Assembly (NCBI RefSeq): GCF_006540085.1
Contig: NZ_BJOG01000004.1
Coordinates: forward strand, 372,001-436,000
Length of the DNA stretch: 64,000 nt
Source: Microbacterium oxydans
GTDB taxonomy: Bacteria; Actinomycetota; Actinomycetes; Actinomycetales; Microbacteriaceae
Direction of reading: 5' to 3'
The notes beneath the pieces were generated by a model. That model saw nothing but the letters and a program-made list of their open reading frames with translations. It was not told the DNA's origin and ran no database searches. Below, one piece after another: positions 16,842 through 26,001 of this stretch (its first letter is position 1; every line of letters starts with the position of its first letter). Made by a program: the position numbers and the translations under genes.

Positions 16842-19817
16842 ATGGCGCGTCCTGACGATTCGGTCTCCCTCTCCGCCCTCGCCAGGCTCGGCTTCTCCGA
16901 GCTGAGCGAGGCCGCGGCAGGCCTCGCTGAGCTGGCGGAGATTCTCGATCAGCCGCGGACGGTGCTGCTCGAGGCTGCCGATGCCGCGGATCCCGATGCC
17001 GCCGTCCGCGGGCTGCTCCGCGTGGCGCGTCGGGATGAGTCGTCATTGCGCGGGCTCCTCGTCGACGAGGAGACCCGCCGCGGTGTCTGGCGGGTCTTCG
17101 GCGCCTCGGAGGGACTCGCCGAGTTCTTCCTCCGTCACCCGGACCAGCTGAGCGTCCTGGAAGCACCCCGCGATGCACTGCCATCGGCCGAGGAGCTCCA
17201 GGAGCGGCTGCTGGCCTCAGTCGGTGCGTGCGACGGGTTCGCGCAGTCGGGTGGGGACGACGCGGTCGTCGCGCTCAGAGTCGCCTACCGACGAAATCTC
17301 GCTGCCATCGCCGCGTTCGACCTCTCGCGCACGGCACCGGAGATGGCAGTAGGCCCCGTGTCGGCAGCGCTGGCCGACCTCGCGGGTGCTGCCCTGGAGG
17401 CGTCGCTCGCGGTGGCGCGGACCCGGGTGCAGGAGTCGATGGGGCGGGATGAGGTGGCGGCGACCCGTCTCGCCATCATCGGAATGGGAAAAGCCGGCGC
17501 TCGGGAGTTGAACTACGTCAGCGACGTCGACGTGATCTTCGTGGGCGGCAGCAGCGACGAAGAGATCGTCACGGAGGCGCGTGCCATCGACATCGCGACC
17601 AGGCTCGCGCGCGAGACCATGCGGAACCTCGACGCGATCGAGGTGGAACCGCCGCTCTGGGAGGTCGATGCCGCGCTGCGTCCAGAGGGCAAGCAAGGTG
17701 CTCTGGTCCGCTCGCTCGCATCCCATCTCGCGTACTACGACCGCTGGGCCAAGAGCTGGGAGTTCCAGGCTCTGCTCAAGGCGCGTCCCCTCGCCGGAGA
17801 TGCGGAACTCGGGGCGGAGTACATCGCCGCGGTGCAGCCGAAGGTCTGGTCCAGTGCCGCGCGGCAGGACTTCGTCGAGAGCGTGCAGCGCATGCGGGAG
17901 CGCGTGATGGAGCACATCGACCCGGACGACGCTCCGTATCAGCTGAAGCTCGGGGCGGGTGGGCTTCGCGACATCGAGTTCACCGTGCAGCTGCTGCAGC
18001 TCGTCCACGGACTCACCGACGAGTCGCTGCGCACGCGCGGGACCCTCGAGAGCCTCGATGCGCTCGTCGAGGGCGGTTACATCGGGCGGGTCGATGCGGC
18101 GGCGTTCGCCGAGGACTACCGCCTGCTCCGGCTCATGGAGCATCGCCTCCAGCTGAGAGAGCTCAGCCGCACGCATCTGATGCCTCGGACTCCGGCAGGC
18201 CTGCGGATCCTGGCGAGGGGCACACGCCTCGCGGAGAGCGGTGACAGTGTGTGGGCCCGCTGGGAGAGCGTCCGGCGGGAGGTGCGCGAGATCCATACGC
18301 GCCTGTTCTACCGTCCACTGCTGAGCGCTGTCGCCGGTCTGCCGGAAGAGGAGCGGACCCTCTCCGCCGCTCAGGCGCACGACCGCCTGGCAGCCATCGG
18401 CTTCCGGGATCCGGCGGGCGCACTCCGCCACATCGGTGCGCTCACGAGCGGGCTCAGCCGCAAGGCGACCATCCAGCGACACCTGATGCCCATCATGGTG
18501 CGGTGGTTCGCCGACGGAAGCGATCCTGACTACGCGCTCCTCGCCTTCCGCCGCATCAGCGAGCGTCTCGGAGACACCCCGTGGTTCCTCAGGATGCTGC
18601 GCGATTCGTCGGGGGCGGCGGAGAGCCTCACCCGCCTGCTGTCCTCTTCCCGGTACATCGGCGAGCTCCTGGAGTGGATCCCGGAATCCGTGGCCTGGCT
18701 GGACAACGCTGGGCGGCTGCGCCCGCGCGGGGCCGCAGCCCTCGACGAAGAGGCCAGAGCGATCCAGACGCGCCATGAGACGATCGGCGATGCGCTGCGG
18801 GCCGTCAGGGCGCTGCGGAGGAGAGAGCTCCTGCGCACGGCCATGGGGGCGGTGCTCGATGTCCTCACGATCGAAGAGGTCGCCACCGCACTCACGGAGA
18901 TCACCGAGGCGACGATCCAGGCCGCTCTCCGCGCGGTGATGCGCGAAGTCGTCCCGGTCGATGACGAGGCGCTCGACTTCGCCGTCATCGCGATGGGGCG
19001 CTTCGGCGGTGCCGAGCTGGGGTTCGGATCCGACGCCGACATCCTGTACGTCTACGACGCGAACGGTGTCGATCCCCAGCGCGCGCAGAAGCTCGCGACG
19101 CAGATCGTGGCCGGCCTCCGCGAGCACCTGACCGATCACCGGCTGCCGCTCGACCTCGATGCCGATCTGAGGCCGGAGGGGCGGAACGGTCCGATCGTCC
19201 GCTCCATCGAGGCATACGCGGAGTACTACCGCCGCTGGTCGCTGTCGTGGGAGGCCCAGGCGCTGCTCCGGGCGCGCGGAGTGGCGGGCAGCGCGAAGCT
19301 GATCGCCCGGTTCACGGCGCTTGCCGACACGATCCGCTACCCGGAGTCCATCGACCTCCAGGGCACCCGCGAGATCAAGCGCATCAAAGCGCGGGTCGAG
19401 GGGGAACGGCTGCCGCAGGGTGCTGATCCCCGTCGCCACCTGAAGCTCGGCCCCGGCTCACTGAGCGATGTGGAGTGGCTGGTCCAGCTCCTCCAGCTGC
19501 AGCATGCGCACGGTGTTCCCGGGCTGCGCACGACCTCGACGCTCGGTGCGCTCGAAGCCGCCGTCGCGGCCGATCTGGTCGCAGAGGAGGACGCCGCGCG
19601 TCTTCGCGCGGCGTGGCTGCTGTCTAGTCGTCTCAGGTCAGCGATCACTCTGCTGACCGGGCAGACCAGCGACGTGCTCCCCGCCGATCGCCGTCAGCTC
19701 GATGCGATCGGTCGTCTGCTCGGCTATCCCGATCGCTCCGCCACAGAACTCGAGGAGGACTACCTCGGGGTGACCCGGCGCGCCAGGAAGACCTTCGAGC
19801 AGCTCTTCTACGGGTGA
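16842..19817 (+). CDS. glnE: Glutamine synthetase adenylyltransferase / deadenylase
   Basis: A 991-aa bifunctional enzyme that adenylylates and deadenylylates a Tyr of GSI-beta in response to nitrogen status. There are two nucleotidyltransferase-like domains. The N-terminal one has ARELNYVSDVDVIFV near residue 220 and the C-terminal one has AELGFGSDADILYVYD near 726, each with the DxD metal site. GAGGLRDIEF and GPGSLSDVEW mark the second half of each domain. Start at the ATG at 16842. Its likely target is GlnA1, 3.7 kb downstream, which has the [10 protein letters not shown] adenylylation site. Confidence 0.95.
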   Translation: MARPDDSVSLSALARLGFSELSEAAAGLAELAEILDQPRTVLLEAADAADPDAAVRGLLRVARRDESSLRGLLVDEETRRGVWRVFGASEGLAEFFLRHPDQLSVLEAPRDALPSAEELQERLLASVGACDGFAQSGGDDAVVALRVAYRRNLAAIAAFDLSRTAPEMAVGPVSAALADLAGAALEASLAVARTRVQESMGRDEVAATRLAIIGMGKAGARELNYVSDVDVIFVGGSSDEEIVTEARAIDIATRLARETMRNLDAIEVEPPLWEVDAALRPEGKQGALVRSLASHLAYYDRWAKSWEFQALLKARPLAGDAELGAEYIAAVQPKVWSSAARQDFVESVQRMRERVMEHIDPDDAPYQLKLGAGGLRDIEFTVQLLQLVHGLTDESLRTRGTLESLDALVEGGYIGRVDAAAFAEDYRLLRLMEHRLQLRELSRTHLMPRTPAGLRILARGTRLAESGDSVWARWESVRREVREIHTRLFYRPLLSAVAGLPEEERTLSAAQAHDRLAAIGFRDPAGALRHIGALTSGLSRKATIQRHLMPIMVRWFADGSDPDYALLAFRRISERLGDTPWFLRMLRDSSGAAESLTRLLSSSRYIGELLEWIPESVAWLDNAGRLRPRGAAALDEEARAIQTRHETIGDALRAVRALRRRELLRTAMGAVLDVLTIEEVATALTEITEATIQAALRAVMREVVPVDDEALDFAVIAMGRFGGAELGFGSDADILYVYDANGVDPQRAQKLATQIVAGLREHLTDHRLPLDLDADLRPEGRNGPIVRSIEAYAEYYRRWSLSWEAQALLRARGVAGSAKLIARFTALADTIRYPESIDLQGTREIKRIKARVEGERLPQGADPRRHLKLGPGSLSDVEWLVQLLQLQHAHGVPGLRTTSTLGALEAAVAADLVAEEDAARLRAAWLLSSRLRSAITLLTGQTSDVLPADRRQLDAIGRLLGYPDRSATELEEDYLGVTRRARKTFEQLFYG

Positions 19818-19867
19818 GTCGAGAGCGTCGGTTTGCGGTATCGCGTGTCGTGTCCCAAGCTGACGAT

Positions 19868-20788
19868 ATGACCAACGCGCGAATCGGCATCGTCTGGAAC
19901 CCTTCGAAGGTCGAGCAGGAGGTCCTGCAAGCCGCGGTGAGCGAAGTGTTCGACGACGGGTACGACATCCGCTGGTGGGAGACGACCCCCGAGGACCCGG
20001 GTCGCGGCATGGCTCGCCAGGCGCGTGAAGACGGCCGCGACATCGTGGTCGCCGTCGGGGGAGACGGCACGGTACGCGCGGTCGCCGAGTCGTTGGCGGG
20101 TTCCGAGACTGCGCTCGGGATCGTCCCGCAGGGGACCGGCAACCTCCTCGCGCGGAACCTCGAGGTACCGCTGAACAACGTGAAGGCCGCACTGGAGCGG
20201 GTGCGCGACGCCGAGCCCCGTCGCATCGACCTCGGCTGGGTGTCGTACGACGGAACCGAGCACGCGTTCGCCGTGATGGTCGGATTCGGGGTCGACGCCC
20301 AGATGCTGGTGGAGACCGACGACGACCTCAAGTCCAAGGCGGGCTGGCTCGCCTATGTCGAGGCCATGGGACGCGCTCTCGCCGGTACCGAGATGACCGA
20401 CATCACCCTCACGATCGACGGGGAGAAGGCCGTCGCGGTGCGGGGCCACACCATGTTGATCGGCAACTGCGGGATGGTGCAGGGCGGCATCAGACTGCTG
20501 CCGGACGCCGTGCTGGACGACGGCAAGCTCGACGTGCTGATGATCAGCGCCGACGGCGCGCTGCAGTGGCTCGATACGCTGCGATCATTCGTGTGGGACA
20601 ACGGCATCCGTCGCCTGTTCGGCGCGACGGATGAGGCCGTCAGCACCGACTCGGCACGTCACCTCCCGGTGGAGACCATCTCCGTCGAGCTCAAGACGCC
20701 TCTCGTGTTCGAGATCGACGGAGAGGAGATGGGCGAGGTCTCGGCATTCGACGTCCGCGTCGAGGCCGACGCTCTCCTCGTCCGCTGA
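19868..20788 (+). CDS. Diacylglycerol/lipid kinase family protein
   Basis: A 306-aa DAGK catalytic-domain protein. GGDGT is at residues 64-68 and PQGTGN at 87-92, with the C-terminal lipid-kinase domain containing LLPDAVLDDGKLDVLMI. It likely phosphorylates diacylglycerol or a related lipid; the exact substrate is unknown. An alternative GTG at 19814 overlaps the glnE stop, but the ATG at 19868 fits the family N-terminus and has CAAGCT 6 nt upstream. A second paralogue lies at 60234. Confidence 0.88.
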   Translation: MTNARIGIVWNPSKVEQEVLQAAVSEVFDDGYDIRWWETTPEDPGRGMARQAREDGRDIVVAVGGDGTVRAVAESLAGSETALGIVPQGTGNLLARNLEVPLNNVKAALERVRDAEPRRIDLGWVSYDGTEHAFAVMVGFGVDAQMLVETDDDLKSKAGWLAYVEAMGRALAGTEMTDITLTIDGEKAVAVRGHTMLIGNCGMVQGGIRLLPDAVLDDGKLDVLMISADGALQWLDTLRSFVWDNGIRRLFGATDEAVSTDSARHLPVETISVELKTPLVFEIDGEEMGEVSAFDVRVEADALLVR

Positions 20789-20811
20789 GGGCGCCCCGGT
20801 AGGAGCCGTGA

Positions 20812-21957
20812 TCAGCGCGCCGATGCCGGCGGGACGATCTTCCTGTCCTGGGCCGGGAACGTCACCTTCTGCACGATGATGATGATGCTCGCGGCGACGG
20901 GGATCGCCACGAGGGCTCCCAGGATACCGCCGAGTGCACCGCCGGCGACGGCGGCGATGACGACGAGCGCTCCCGGCACCGCGACGGCCTTGCTCATGAT
21001 CCGCGGCGAGAGGATGTAGGCCTCGATCTGCATGTAGATCAGGTAGTAGATGATCGCGATGAGCGCCGTCACGGGGGAGACGAAGAGGCAGATCAGAGAG
21101 TTGATGATCGACGCCGTCAGCGTTCCCACCAACGGGATCATCGACCCGATGAAGGCGATGAGTGCGAGCAGCGCCGGAACGGGCGCGCCGATGATGGTGA
21201 GGAAGATCAGGCTCAGGATGCCGTTGATCAGCGCAAGGCTGGCCTGGCCCATCACATAGCGGCCCACGGCCCCGGAGACGTCCTCGAGGAGGCCGCTGAA
21301 GGTGTCCCGCTGGTACGCCGGGACGAAGCGTGCCGCGAGGTGCTTCATGCTGCGCAGCGATGCCATGAAGTACAGCGTCAGGATCAGGACGATGGTGACA
21401 CCGGTGAACCCGCCGGCGATACCGGCGCCGACCGCGAAGACGCCGCCGCCGATGTCGAAGAAGTTGTTGGGATCCTTGAAGAACCCGAGGACGCCCTGAA
21501 CGGCGTCGTCGATGGTGCCGAACTGGCTGCTGACGTCCTTGTACCAGGCGCTGGCCATGAAGTCCTCGACCATCTTCGGCCCGTCCTTGATCAGGTTGCC
21601 GACCTGTTCCACGAGGAGCGGGACGATGGCGAGGATGATGCCGGCGAACGCGAGGAGCACAGCAGCGACGACGATGGCTACGGCGGCGGCGCGCGGGAGC
21701 TTCTTCTCGATGAACGAGACGATCGGGTCGAGGCCGAGGGCCAGGAAGACCGCCACTCCGATGTAGACGAAGACGGTCGCGAGCTGGCCGATCACTCCGC
21801 CGATGGCCAGGGCGACCAGCACCCCGAGGGCGCCCAGCAGGCCGAACATGAACGGGTTGGTCCTCGCATATGCGACGACCGCGTTCGAGGGCTGAGACGG
21901 TGCGGCGGCGACCGGCGTGTGTGCGTCGGTGTTCACGATGACTCTTCTACGGCGCAT
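20812..21957 (-). CDS. AI-2E family transporter / PerM-like permease
   Basis: A 381-aa membrane protein with about eight predicted segments and the family signature in the C-terminal half (SLIFLTIIGAPVPALLALIAFIGSMIPLVGT). Members transport small solutes, with TqsA and Na+/H+ antiport activity described for some; the substrate here is unknown. The N-terminus begins MRRRRVIVNTDAH and GGGGGA precedes the ATG at 21957, supporting that start. It is convergent with the lipid-kinase gene. Confidence 0.88.
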   Translation of the reverse strand: MRRRRVIVNTDAHTPVAAAPSQPSNAVVAYARTNPFMFGLLGALGVLVALAIGGVIGQLATVFVYIGVAVFLALGLDPIVSFIEKKLPRAAAVAIVVAAVLLAFAGIILAIVPLLVEQVGNLIKDGPKMVEDFMASAWYKDVSSQFGTIDDAVQGVLGFFKDPNNFFDIGGGVFAVGAGIAGGFTGVTIVLILTLYFMASLRSMKHLAARFVPAYQRDTFSGLLEDVSGAVGRYVMGQASLALINGILSLIFLTIIGAPVPALLALIAFIGSMIPLVGTLTASIINSLICLFVSPVTALIAIIYYLIYMQIEAYILSPRIMSKAVAVPGALVVIAAVAGGALGGILGALVAIPVAASIIIIVQKVTFPAQDRKIVPPASAR

Positions 21958-22065
21958 GGTTCCCCCGGTCGATGCTCAGACTCACCAGTTGATCACTCGC
22001 GAGTCCACCGGGTCAAGCCGGGAACGGGCACTGGCGCGCCCCCTCGTTCGACGAGAAGATGAGCC

Positions 22066-23397
22066 ATGACCGAACACGCTCCCCACCGCGACGCCCTCGC
22101 CGTCACCGCCTACCTGTATGCCTTCCCGCTGGTATTCAATCTCGGACAGGTTCGACGTTCGGTGCAGAACGGCATCGGCACCATGGCGGCGACCCCTCTC
22201 AACGCCATCGCCCACGCCCGCACGCTCGCGAGCGCAGACGACGACTTCGTCTCGATCAACAACGACACGGTGTACTCCTTCGCGCAGATCGATCTGAGCG
22301 CTGGTCCCGTACGGCTGCATCTGCCGGACGCGGGGGATCGGTATCACGTGATGCAGTTCGTCGATGCGTGGACGAACAACTTCGCGTACGTGGGCACCCG
22401 TGCGACAGGCGGAGGGGCGAAGGACGTGGTCCTGCGGGGACCGTCGACTCGGTCCGAGACGCAGGCCGTCCCCGACGTCATCGAGATCGATGCGCCGACG
22501 GATGTCGTCTCGCTCGTCGGTCGCTGGGCCGTCGACGGCGATGCTGATCTTCCGGCCGTTCACGCGCTGCAGGACGCGATGTCGCTGAGCGGAGTTGCCG
22601 GACAGGGGCTTCCCGACGCCGCGCCGCAGGGATCCGAGGCTCTGGACTTCTGGGAGCAGTTCCGCGTGTGGTCGCGGGCCTTCCCCGGCGCGGCGCGAGA
22701 CCGTGCGCTCGAGGCCACGTTCGTCGAACTCGGGATCACCGGCGAGGCTCCGGTCGGCGGACTCGGCGAGACCGCCGTGGCCCGTCTCGAGGATGCGTTC
22801 GCGGAGGGAAGCGCTGCGCTCGATGCGATCCTTCAGTCCGGATCCGCTCCCGTGATCAACGGCTGGCAGATGACTCTGCATGTGTTCGACTACAACCTCG
22901 ACTTCTTCCAGATCGGTGCACTGGACGACCCTCAGTGGAAAGCACCCGAGGGGCTTCAGCGCCTGGCTCTGCGAGCAGGATCGGCCAAGGCGGGGCTCTG
23001 GGGCAATCACGGCTACGAGGCGGCGTACATCATGACGTACGTCGATGATCGCGGGGAGCAGCTCACCGGGGAGAGGAACTACACCCTCCACCTCGCGCCG
23101 CCGCCCCCGGTCGGCGCGTTCTGGTCCGTGACGATGTACTCGTTGCCGGAGTTCTTCCTGGTGGACAACCCGATCGACCGATATTCGCTCGGGGACCGGA
23201 CGCCGGGAATCGTCTATGGAGACGACGGCTCGCTGACCATCACCATGAGCCATTCCGCACCCGAGGACTCCCTGGCGCGGGCCAACTGGCTGCCGACGCC
23301 GTCCGGAGAGTTCCGGCCGATCATCCGCATGTACATCCCGGGGGAGGCGGTGCTGAACGGGACCTACGAGCCCCCGGCGATCGTCCGCACCGCGTGA
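22066..23397 (+). CDS. DUF1254/DUF1214 domain protein
   Basis: A 443-aa protein. The N-terminal half is DUF1254 (AYLYAFPLVFNLGQVRR, then NNDTVYSFAQIDLSAGPV near residues 64-82) and the C-terminal half is DUF1214 (FWSVTMYSLPEFFLVDNPIDRYSLGDRTPG near 350-380, ending WLPTPSGEFRPIIRMYIPG). The biochemical role is unknown. No signal peptide is visible, although many relatives are exported. Read alone from an unclear promoter; a strong hairpin follows. Confidence 0.88.
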   Translation: MTEHAPHRDALAVTAYLYAFPLVFNLGQVRRSVQNGIGTMAATPLNAIAHARTLASADDDFVSINNDTVYSFAQIDLSAGPVRLHLPDAGDRYHVMQFVDAWTNNFAYVGTRATGGGAKDVVLRGPSTRSETQAVPDVIEIDAPTDVVSLVGRWAVDGDADLPAVHALQDAMSLSGVAGQGLPDAAPQGSEALDFWEQFRVWSRAFPGAARDRALEATFVELGITGEAPVGGLGETAVARLEDAFAEGSAALDAILQSGSAPVINGWQMTLHVFDYNLDFFQIGALDDPQWKAPEGLQRLALRAGSAKAGLWGNHGYEAAYIMTYVDDRGEQLTGERNYTLHLAPPPPVGAFWSVTMYSLPEFFLVDNPIDRYSLGDRTPGIVYGDDGSLTITMSHSAPEDSLARANWLPTPSGEFRPIIRMYIPGEAVLNGTYEPPAIVRTA

Positions 23398-23411
23398 TGT
23401 CGTCCGGGATC

Positions 23412-23454
23412 ACGACGAACGCCCGCCAGGAGGACCCTGGCGGGCGTTCGTCGT
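23412..23454. terminator. Bidirectional hairpin between DUF1254 gene and glnA1
   Basis: A perfect 19-bp stem (arm starts ACGACGAACGCCCGCC) with a 5-nt AGGAC loop, between convergent genes, without a U-run. Confidence 0.85.
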
Positions 23455-23470
23455 CGCTTCGAAAGGGCGA

Positions 23471-24895
23471 TCAGACCCCGAAGTACAGCTCGTACTCGAA
23501 CGGGTGCGGACGCTGCGCCATCGGCAGGATCTCGTTCTCGTACTTGTAGGAGATCCAGGTCTCGATGAGCTCCTTGGTGAACACGCCGCCTTCGAGGAGG
23601 AACTGGTGGTCGGCAGCCAGGGCGTCCAGCGAGTCGAGCAGCGAGTTCGGGACCTGCGGGATGTCCTTGGCCTCCTCGGGGGGAAGCTCGTAGAGGTCCT
23701 TGTCGACCGGCTCGTGCGGCTCGATGCGGTTCTTGATTCCGTCGAGGCCTGCCATGAGCTGCGCGGCGAAGGCGAGGTAGGGGTTGCCCGAAGCATCCGG
23801 TGCGCGGAACTCGATGCGCTTCGCCTTCGGGTTCGAGCCCGTGATCGGGATACGGATCGCGGCGGAGCGGTTGCCGGCCGAGTAGACCAGGTTGACGGGA
23901 GCTTCGAAGCCCTTGACCAGACGGTGGTAGCTGTTCAGCGTCGGGTTGGTGAAGGCGAGCAGGGCGGGCGCGTGCGCCAGGATGCCGCCGATGTACCAGC
24001 GCGCGATGTCGCTGAGCTGGCCGTAGCCGGCCTCGTCGTAGAACAGCGGCTTGCCGTCGTTCCACAGCGACTGGTGCGTGTGCATTCCCGAGCCGTTGTC
24101 ACCGTAGAGGGGCTTGGGCATGAAGGTCGCGACCTTGCCCCACTCCTCGGCCGTGTTCTTGACGATGTACTTGAACTTCAGGATGTCGTCAGCCGCGTGC
24201 ACCATGGTGTCGAAGCGGTAGTTGATCTCCTGCTGGCCGCCCGTGCCGACCTCGTGGTGCGAGCGCTCGAGGATGAAACCGGCGTCGATCAGCTTGAGGG
24301 TGATGTCGTCACGGAGGTCGGCCGTCTTGTCGACCGGGCTGACCGGGAAGTACCCGCCCTTGTAGGGGGTCTTGTTCCCGAGATTGCCGCCCTCCTCCTC
24401 GCGACCGGTGTTCCAGGCGCCCTCTTCGGAGTCGACGCTGTAGAAGCTGGAGTTCGAGGTGACGTTGTAGCGGACGTCGTCGAAGATGTAGAACTCGGCC
24501 TCGGGGGCGAAGAACGCGGTGTCGGCGATGCCGGTCGAGGCCAGGTACTTCTCGGCCTTCTTGGCGACCTGACGCGGGTCCTTGGAGTAGATCTCGCCGG
24601 TGCGCGGGTTGTAGATGTCGAAGAGCATGACGAGCGTGCTCGCCTCGCGGAACGGGTCGACGTACGCCGTCGTGACGTCGGGGATGAGCTGCATGTCGGA
24701 CTCATGGATGCTCGCGAAGCCGCGGATCGAGGAGCCGTCGAACAGCTGACCGTCGGTGAAGAAAGCCTCGTCGACCGTCGATGCAGGAATGTTGAAGTGC
24801 TGCTGTACACCCGGGAGGTCGGTGAAACGGATGTCAAGGAACTTGACGTCGTTCTCCTTGATGTAGGTCAGTACCTCGGACGAATCTTTGAACAT
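23471..24895 (-). CDS. glnA: Glutamine synthetase type I (GSI-beta, GlnA1)
   Basis: A 474-aa GS, the main ammonia-assimilating enzyme (glutamate + NH3 + ATP to glutamine). It has [21 protein letters not shown] with metal-binding Glu, [22 protein letters not shown] and the full-length GSI-beta insertion. Tyr in [10 protein letters not shown] is the GlnE adenylylation site. ACAGGAGTC precedes the ATG. Upstream are a TACTCT -10 box and a four-half-site GlnR-type box, so nitrogen control is expected both at transcription and by GlnE. Confidence 0.97.
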   Translation of the reverse strand: MFKDSSEVLTYIKENDVKFLDIRFTDLPGVQQHFNIPASTVDEAFFTDGQLFDGSSIRGFASIHESDMQLIPDVTTAYVDPFREASTLVMLFDIYNPRTGEIYSKDPRQVAKKAEKYLASTGIADTAFFAPEAEFYIFDDVRYNVTSNSSFYSVDSEEGAWNTGREEEGGNLGNKTPYKGGYFPVSPVDKTADLRDDITLKLIDAGFILERSHHEVGTGGQQEINYRFDTMVHAADDILKFKYIVKNTAEEWGKVATFMPKPLYGDNGSGMHTHQSLWNDGKPLFYDEAGYGQLSDIARWYIGGILAHAPALLAFTNPTLNSYHRLVKGFEAPVNLVYSAGNRSAAIRIPITGSNPKAKRIEFRAPDASGNPYLAFAAQLMAGLDGIKNRIEPHEPVDKDLYELPPEEAKDIPQVPNSLLDSLDALAADHQFLLEGGVFTKELIETWISYKYENEILPMAQRPHPFEYELYFGV

Positions 24896-24940
24896 GTACG
24901 ACTCCTGTAATGCGGATCGATGGCTTCACGGCCACTCTGC

Positions 24941-24946
24941 AGAGTA
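24941..24946 (-). promoter_or_regulatory. -10 box of glnA1
   Basis: TACTCT on the minus strand, about 46 nt before the start codon, immediately downstream of the GlnR-type box. Confidence 0.5.
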
Positions 24947-24956
24947 CGGACGGGGG

Positions 24957-24994
24957 ATTTCTCTACGGTATCCGCTTTGTTTCGGGCGTGTTAC
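24957..24994 (-). promoter_or_regulatory. GlnR-type binding site upstream of glnA1
   Basis: Reading the minus strand: GTAAC (24994-24990), 6 nt, GAAAC (24983-24979), 6 nt, GATAC (24972-24968), 6 nt, GAAAT (24961-24957). This matches the actinobacterial GlnR box, alternating GTnAC and GaAAC pentamers spaced by 6 nt. It overlaps the expected -35 of glnA1. GlnR binding and the sign of regulation are inferred from the motif. Confidence 0.75.
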
Positions 24995-25030
24995 GAGCGT
25001 GAGGGCGTCAGCACGTCATTTCACGCTCGG

Positions 25031-25036
25031 TAGGCT
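25031..25036 (+). promoter_or_regulatory. -10 box, leaderless type
   Basis: TAGGCT, then 6 nt, then the GTG of the RDD gene at 25043. Confidence 0.5.
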
Positions 25037-25042
25037 GGGGGA

Positions 25043-25471
25043 GTGACGGATGCAGTGAACGCGTACCCCGGTGAACGACTCGGACTCCCCGAATCCGGTT
25101 CGGGGAGCATCGCCCGTCCCGGCCGCCGGATCGGCGCCCTTCTGATCGATTACACGGCGGCGACGATCATCGCCACCGGATTCCTCGGGTTCAATCAGTT
25201 CGCCCTGCCGACGGAAGCGGGTCTGACCCAGTTCGCCCCGATGCTGGTGTTCGCCGTGCTGCAGATCGTCTTCATCCCGACCGCAGGCGGCAGCCCGGGG
25301 CACCGCATCCTCGGCATGCGTCTCGCCCGTCTCGACGGGAGCTGGGTCGGGCTGTGGCGCCCGATCGTCCGCACGCTCCTGCTCGTGGTCGTCGTACCCG
25401 CCGTGATCTGGGACGCCGACCAGCGCGGTCTGCACGACAAGGCGGTCGGCACGGTTCTCATCCGCACCTGA
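25043..25471 (+). CDS. RDD family membrane protein
   Basis: A 142-aa protein. RPGRRIGALLIDY near residues 26-38 carries the Arg and Asp of the RDD motif, followed by about three membrane segments (40-60, 70-90 and 110-130). GGSPGHRILGMRLARLDG is a typical RDD segment, and the C-terminal DQRGLHDKAVGTVLI is also diagnostic. The function is unknown. An RDD gene beside glnA1 is a conserved actinobacterial arrangement. Convergent with the RimB-like gene. Confidence 0.88.
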   Translation: MTDAVNAYPGERLGLPESGSGSIARPGRRIGALLIDYTAATIIATGFLGFNQFALPTEAGLTQFAPMLVFAVLQIVFIPTAGGSPGHRILGMRLARLDGSWVGLWRPIVRTLLLVVVVPAVIWDADQRGLHDKAVGTVLIRT

Positions 25472-25489
25472 CGGCTCCGCCCGACGGAG

Positions 25490-25981
25490 TCAGTCGCGGC
25501 CGCGGTTGCGCCGACGCGCCTCGCGCGGTGCTCGTCCGCCGAGGAAGGAACGGGCGGGGTCGACGATGTAGCCGCGGCGCAGGGCTTCACGCCCGATGAG
25601 CATCCGGAAGCCCATCTCGTCACGGTTGCTCAGCGTGACCTCCGCGAGCACTTCGCGATCCACGAGCCGGATCAGAAGCTCGACCACGAGCCGCTCCTGG
25701 GCATGCCCTGACGAGCTCCGCACGGCACGACGGTCGTGGATCGGGCACTCGACCACGACCGCGTCCTCCTGGCTGTCCTGCCAGGGTTTGACCTTGAAAC
25801 GGACCCAGGGCTCGTCGTCCTGCTCGAACTCCACGATGTCGAAAGCGTGCAGCGATGAGGTGCGCGCACCCGTGTCGATCTTGGCCTTCAGCCAATCCAC
25901 CCCGAGATCGGGCAGGCTCACCCATTCTCGCCACCCCGTAAGGGTGTTTGAATGGGGGGTAGTCCTACTCACCTGATACAT
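25490..25981 (-). CDS. RimB-like retropepsin protease (ATP-dependent zinc protease family)
   Basis: A 163-aa protein of the Zn_protease/RimB family (pfam05618). Asp36 lies in the active-site-like motif AKIDTGARTSSLHA, and LIGREAL is typical of retropepsin folds. In Pseudomonas, RimB removes glutamates added to ribosomal protein S6 by RimK; the older zinc-protease label is probably wrong. Its divergent position to rimK supports that pairing. The C-terminus is a basic tail (REARRRNRGRD). Start at 25981, only 20 bp from the rimK start, or the GTG at 25972. Confidence 0.8.
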   Translation of the reverse strand: MYQVSRTTPHSNTLTGWREWVSLPDLGVDWLKAKIDTGARTSSLHAFDIVEFEQDDEPWVRFKVKPWQDSQEDAVVVECPIHDRRAVRSSSGHAQERLVVELLIRLVDREVLAEVTLSNRDEMGFRMLIGREALRRGYIVDPARSFLGGRAPREARRRNRGRD

Positions 25982-26001
25982 CCTGGCAGGAAAAACCCCC
26001 C

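Noticed and set aside
25490..25981. A zinc metalloprotease for the RimB-like gene
   Set aside because: No HExxH motif; the IDTGA motif points to a retropepsin-type aspartic fold.
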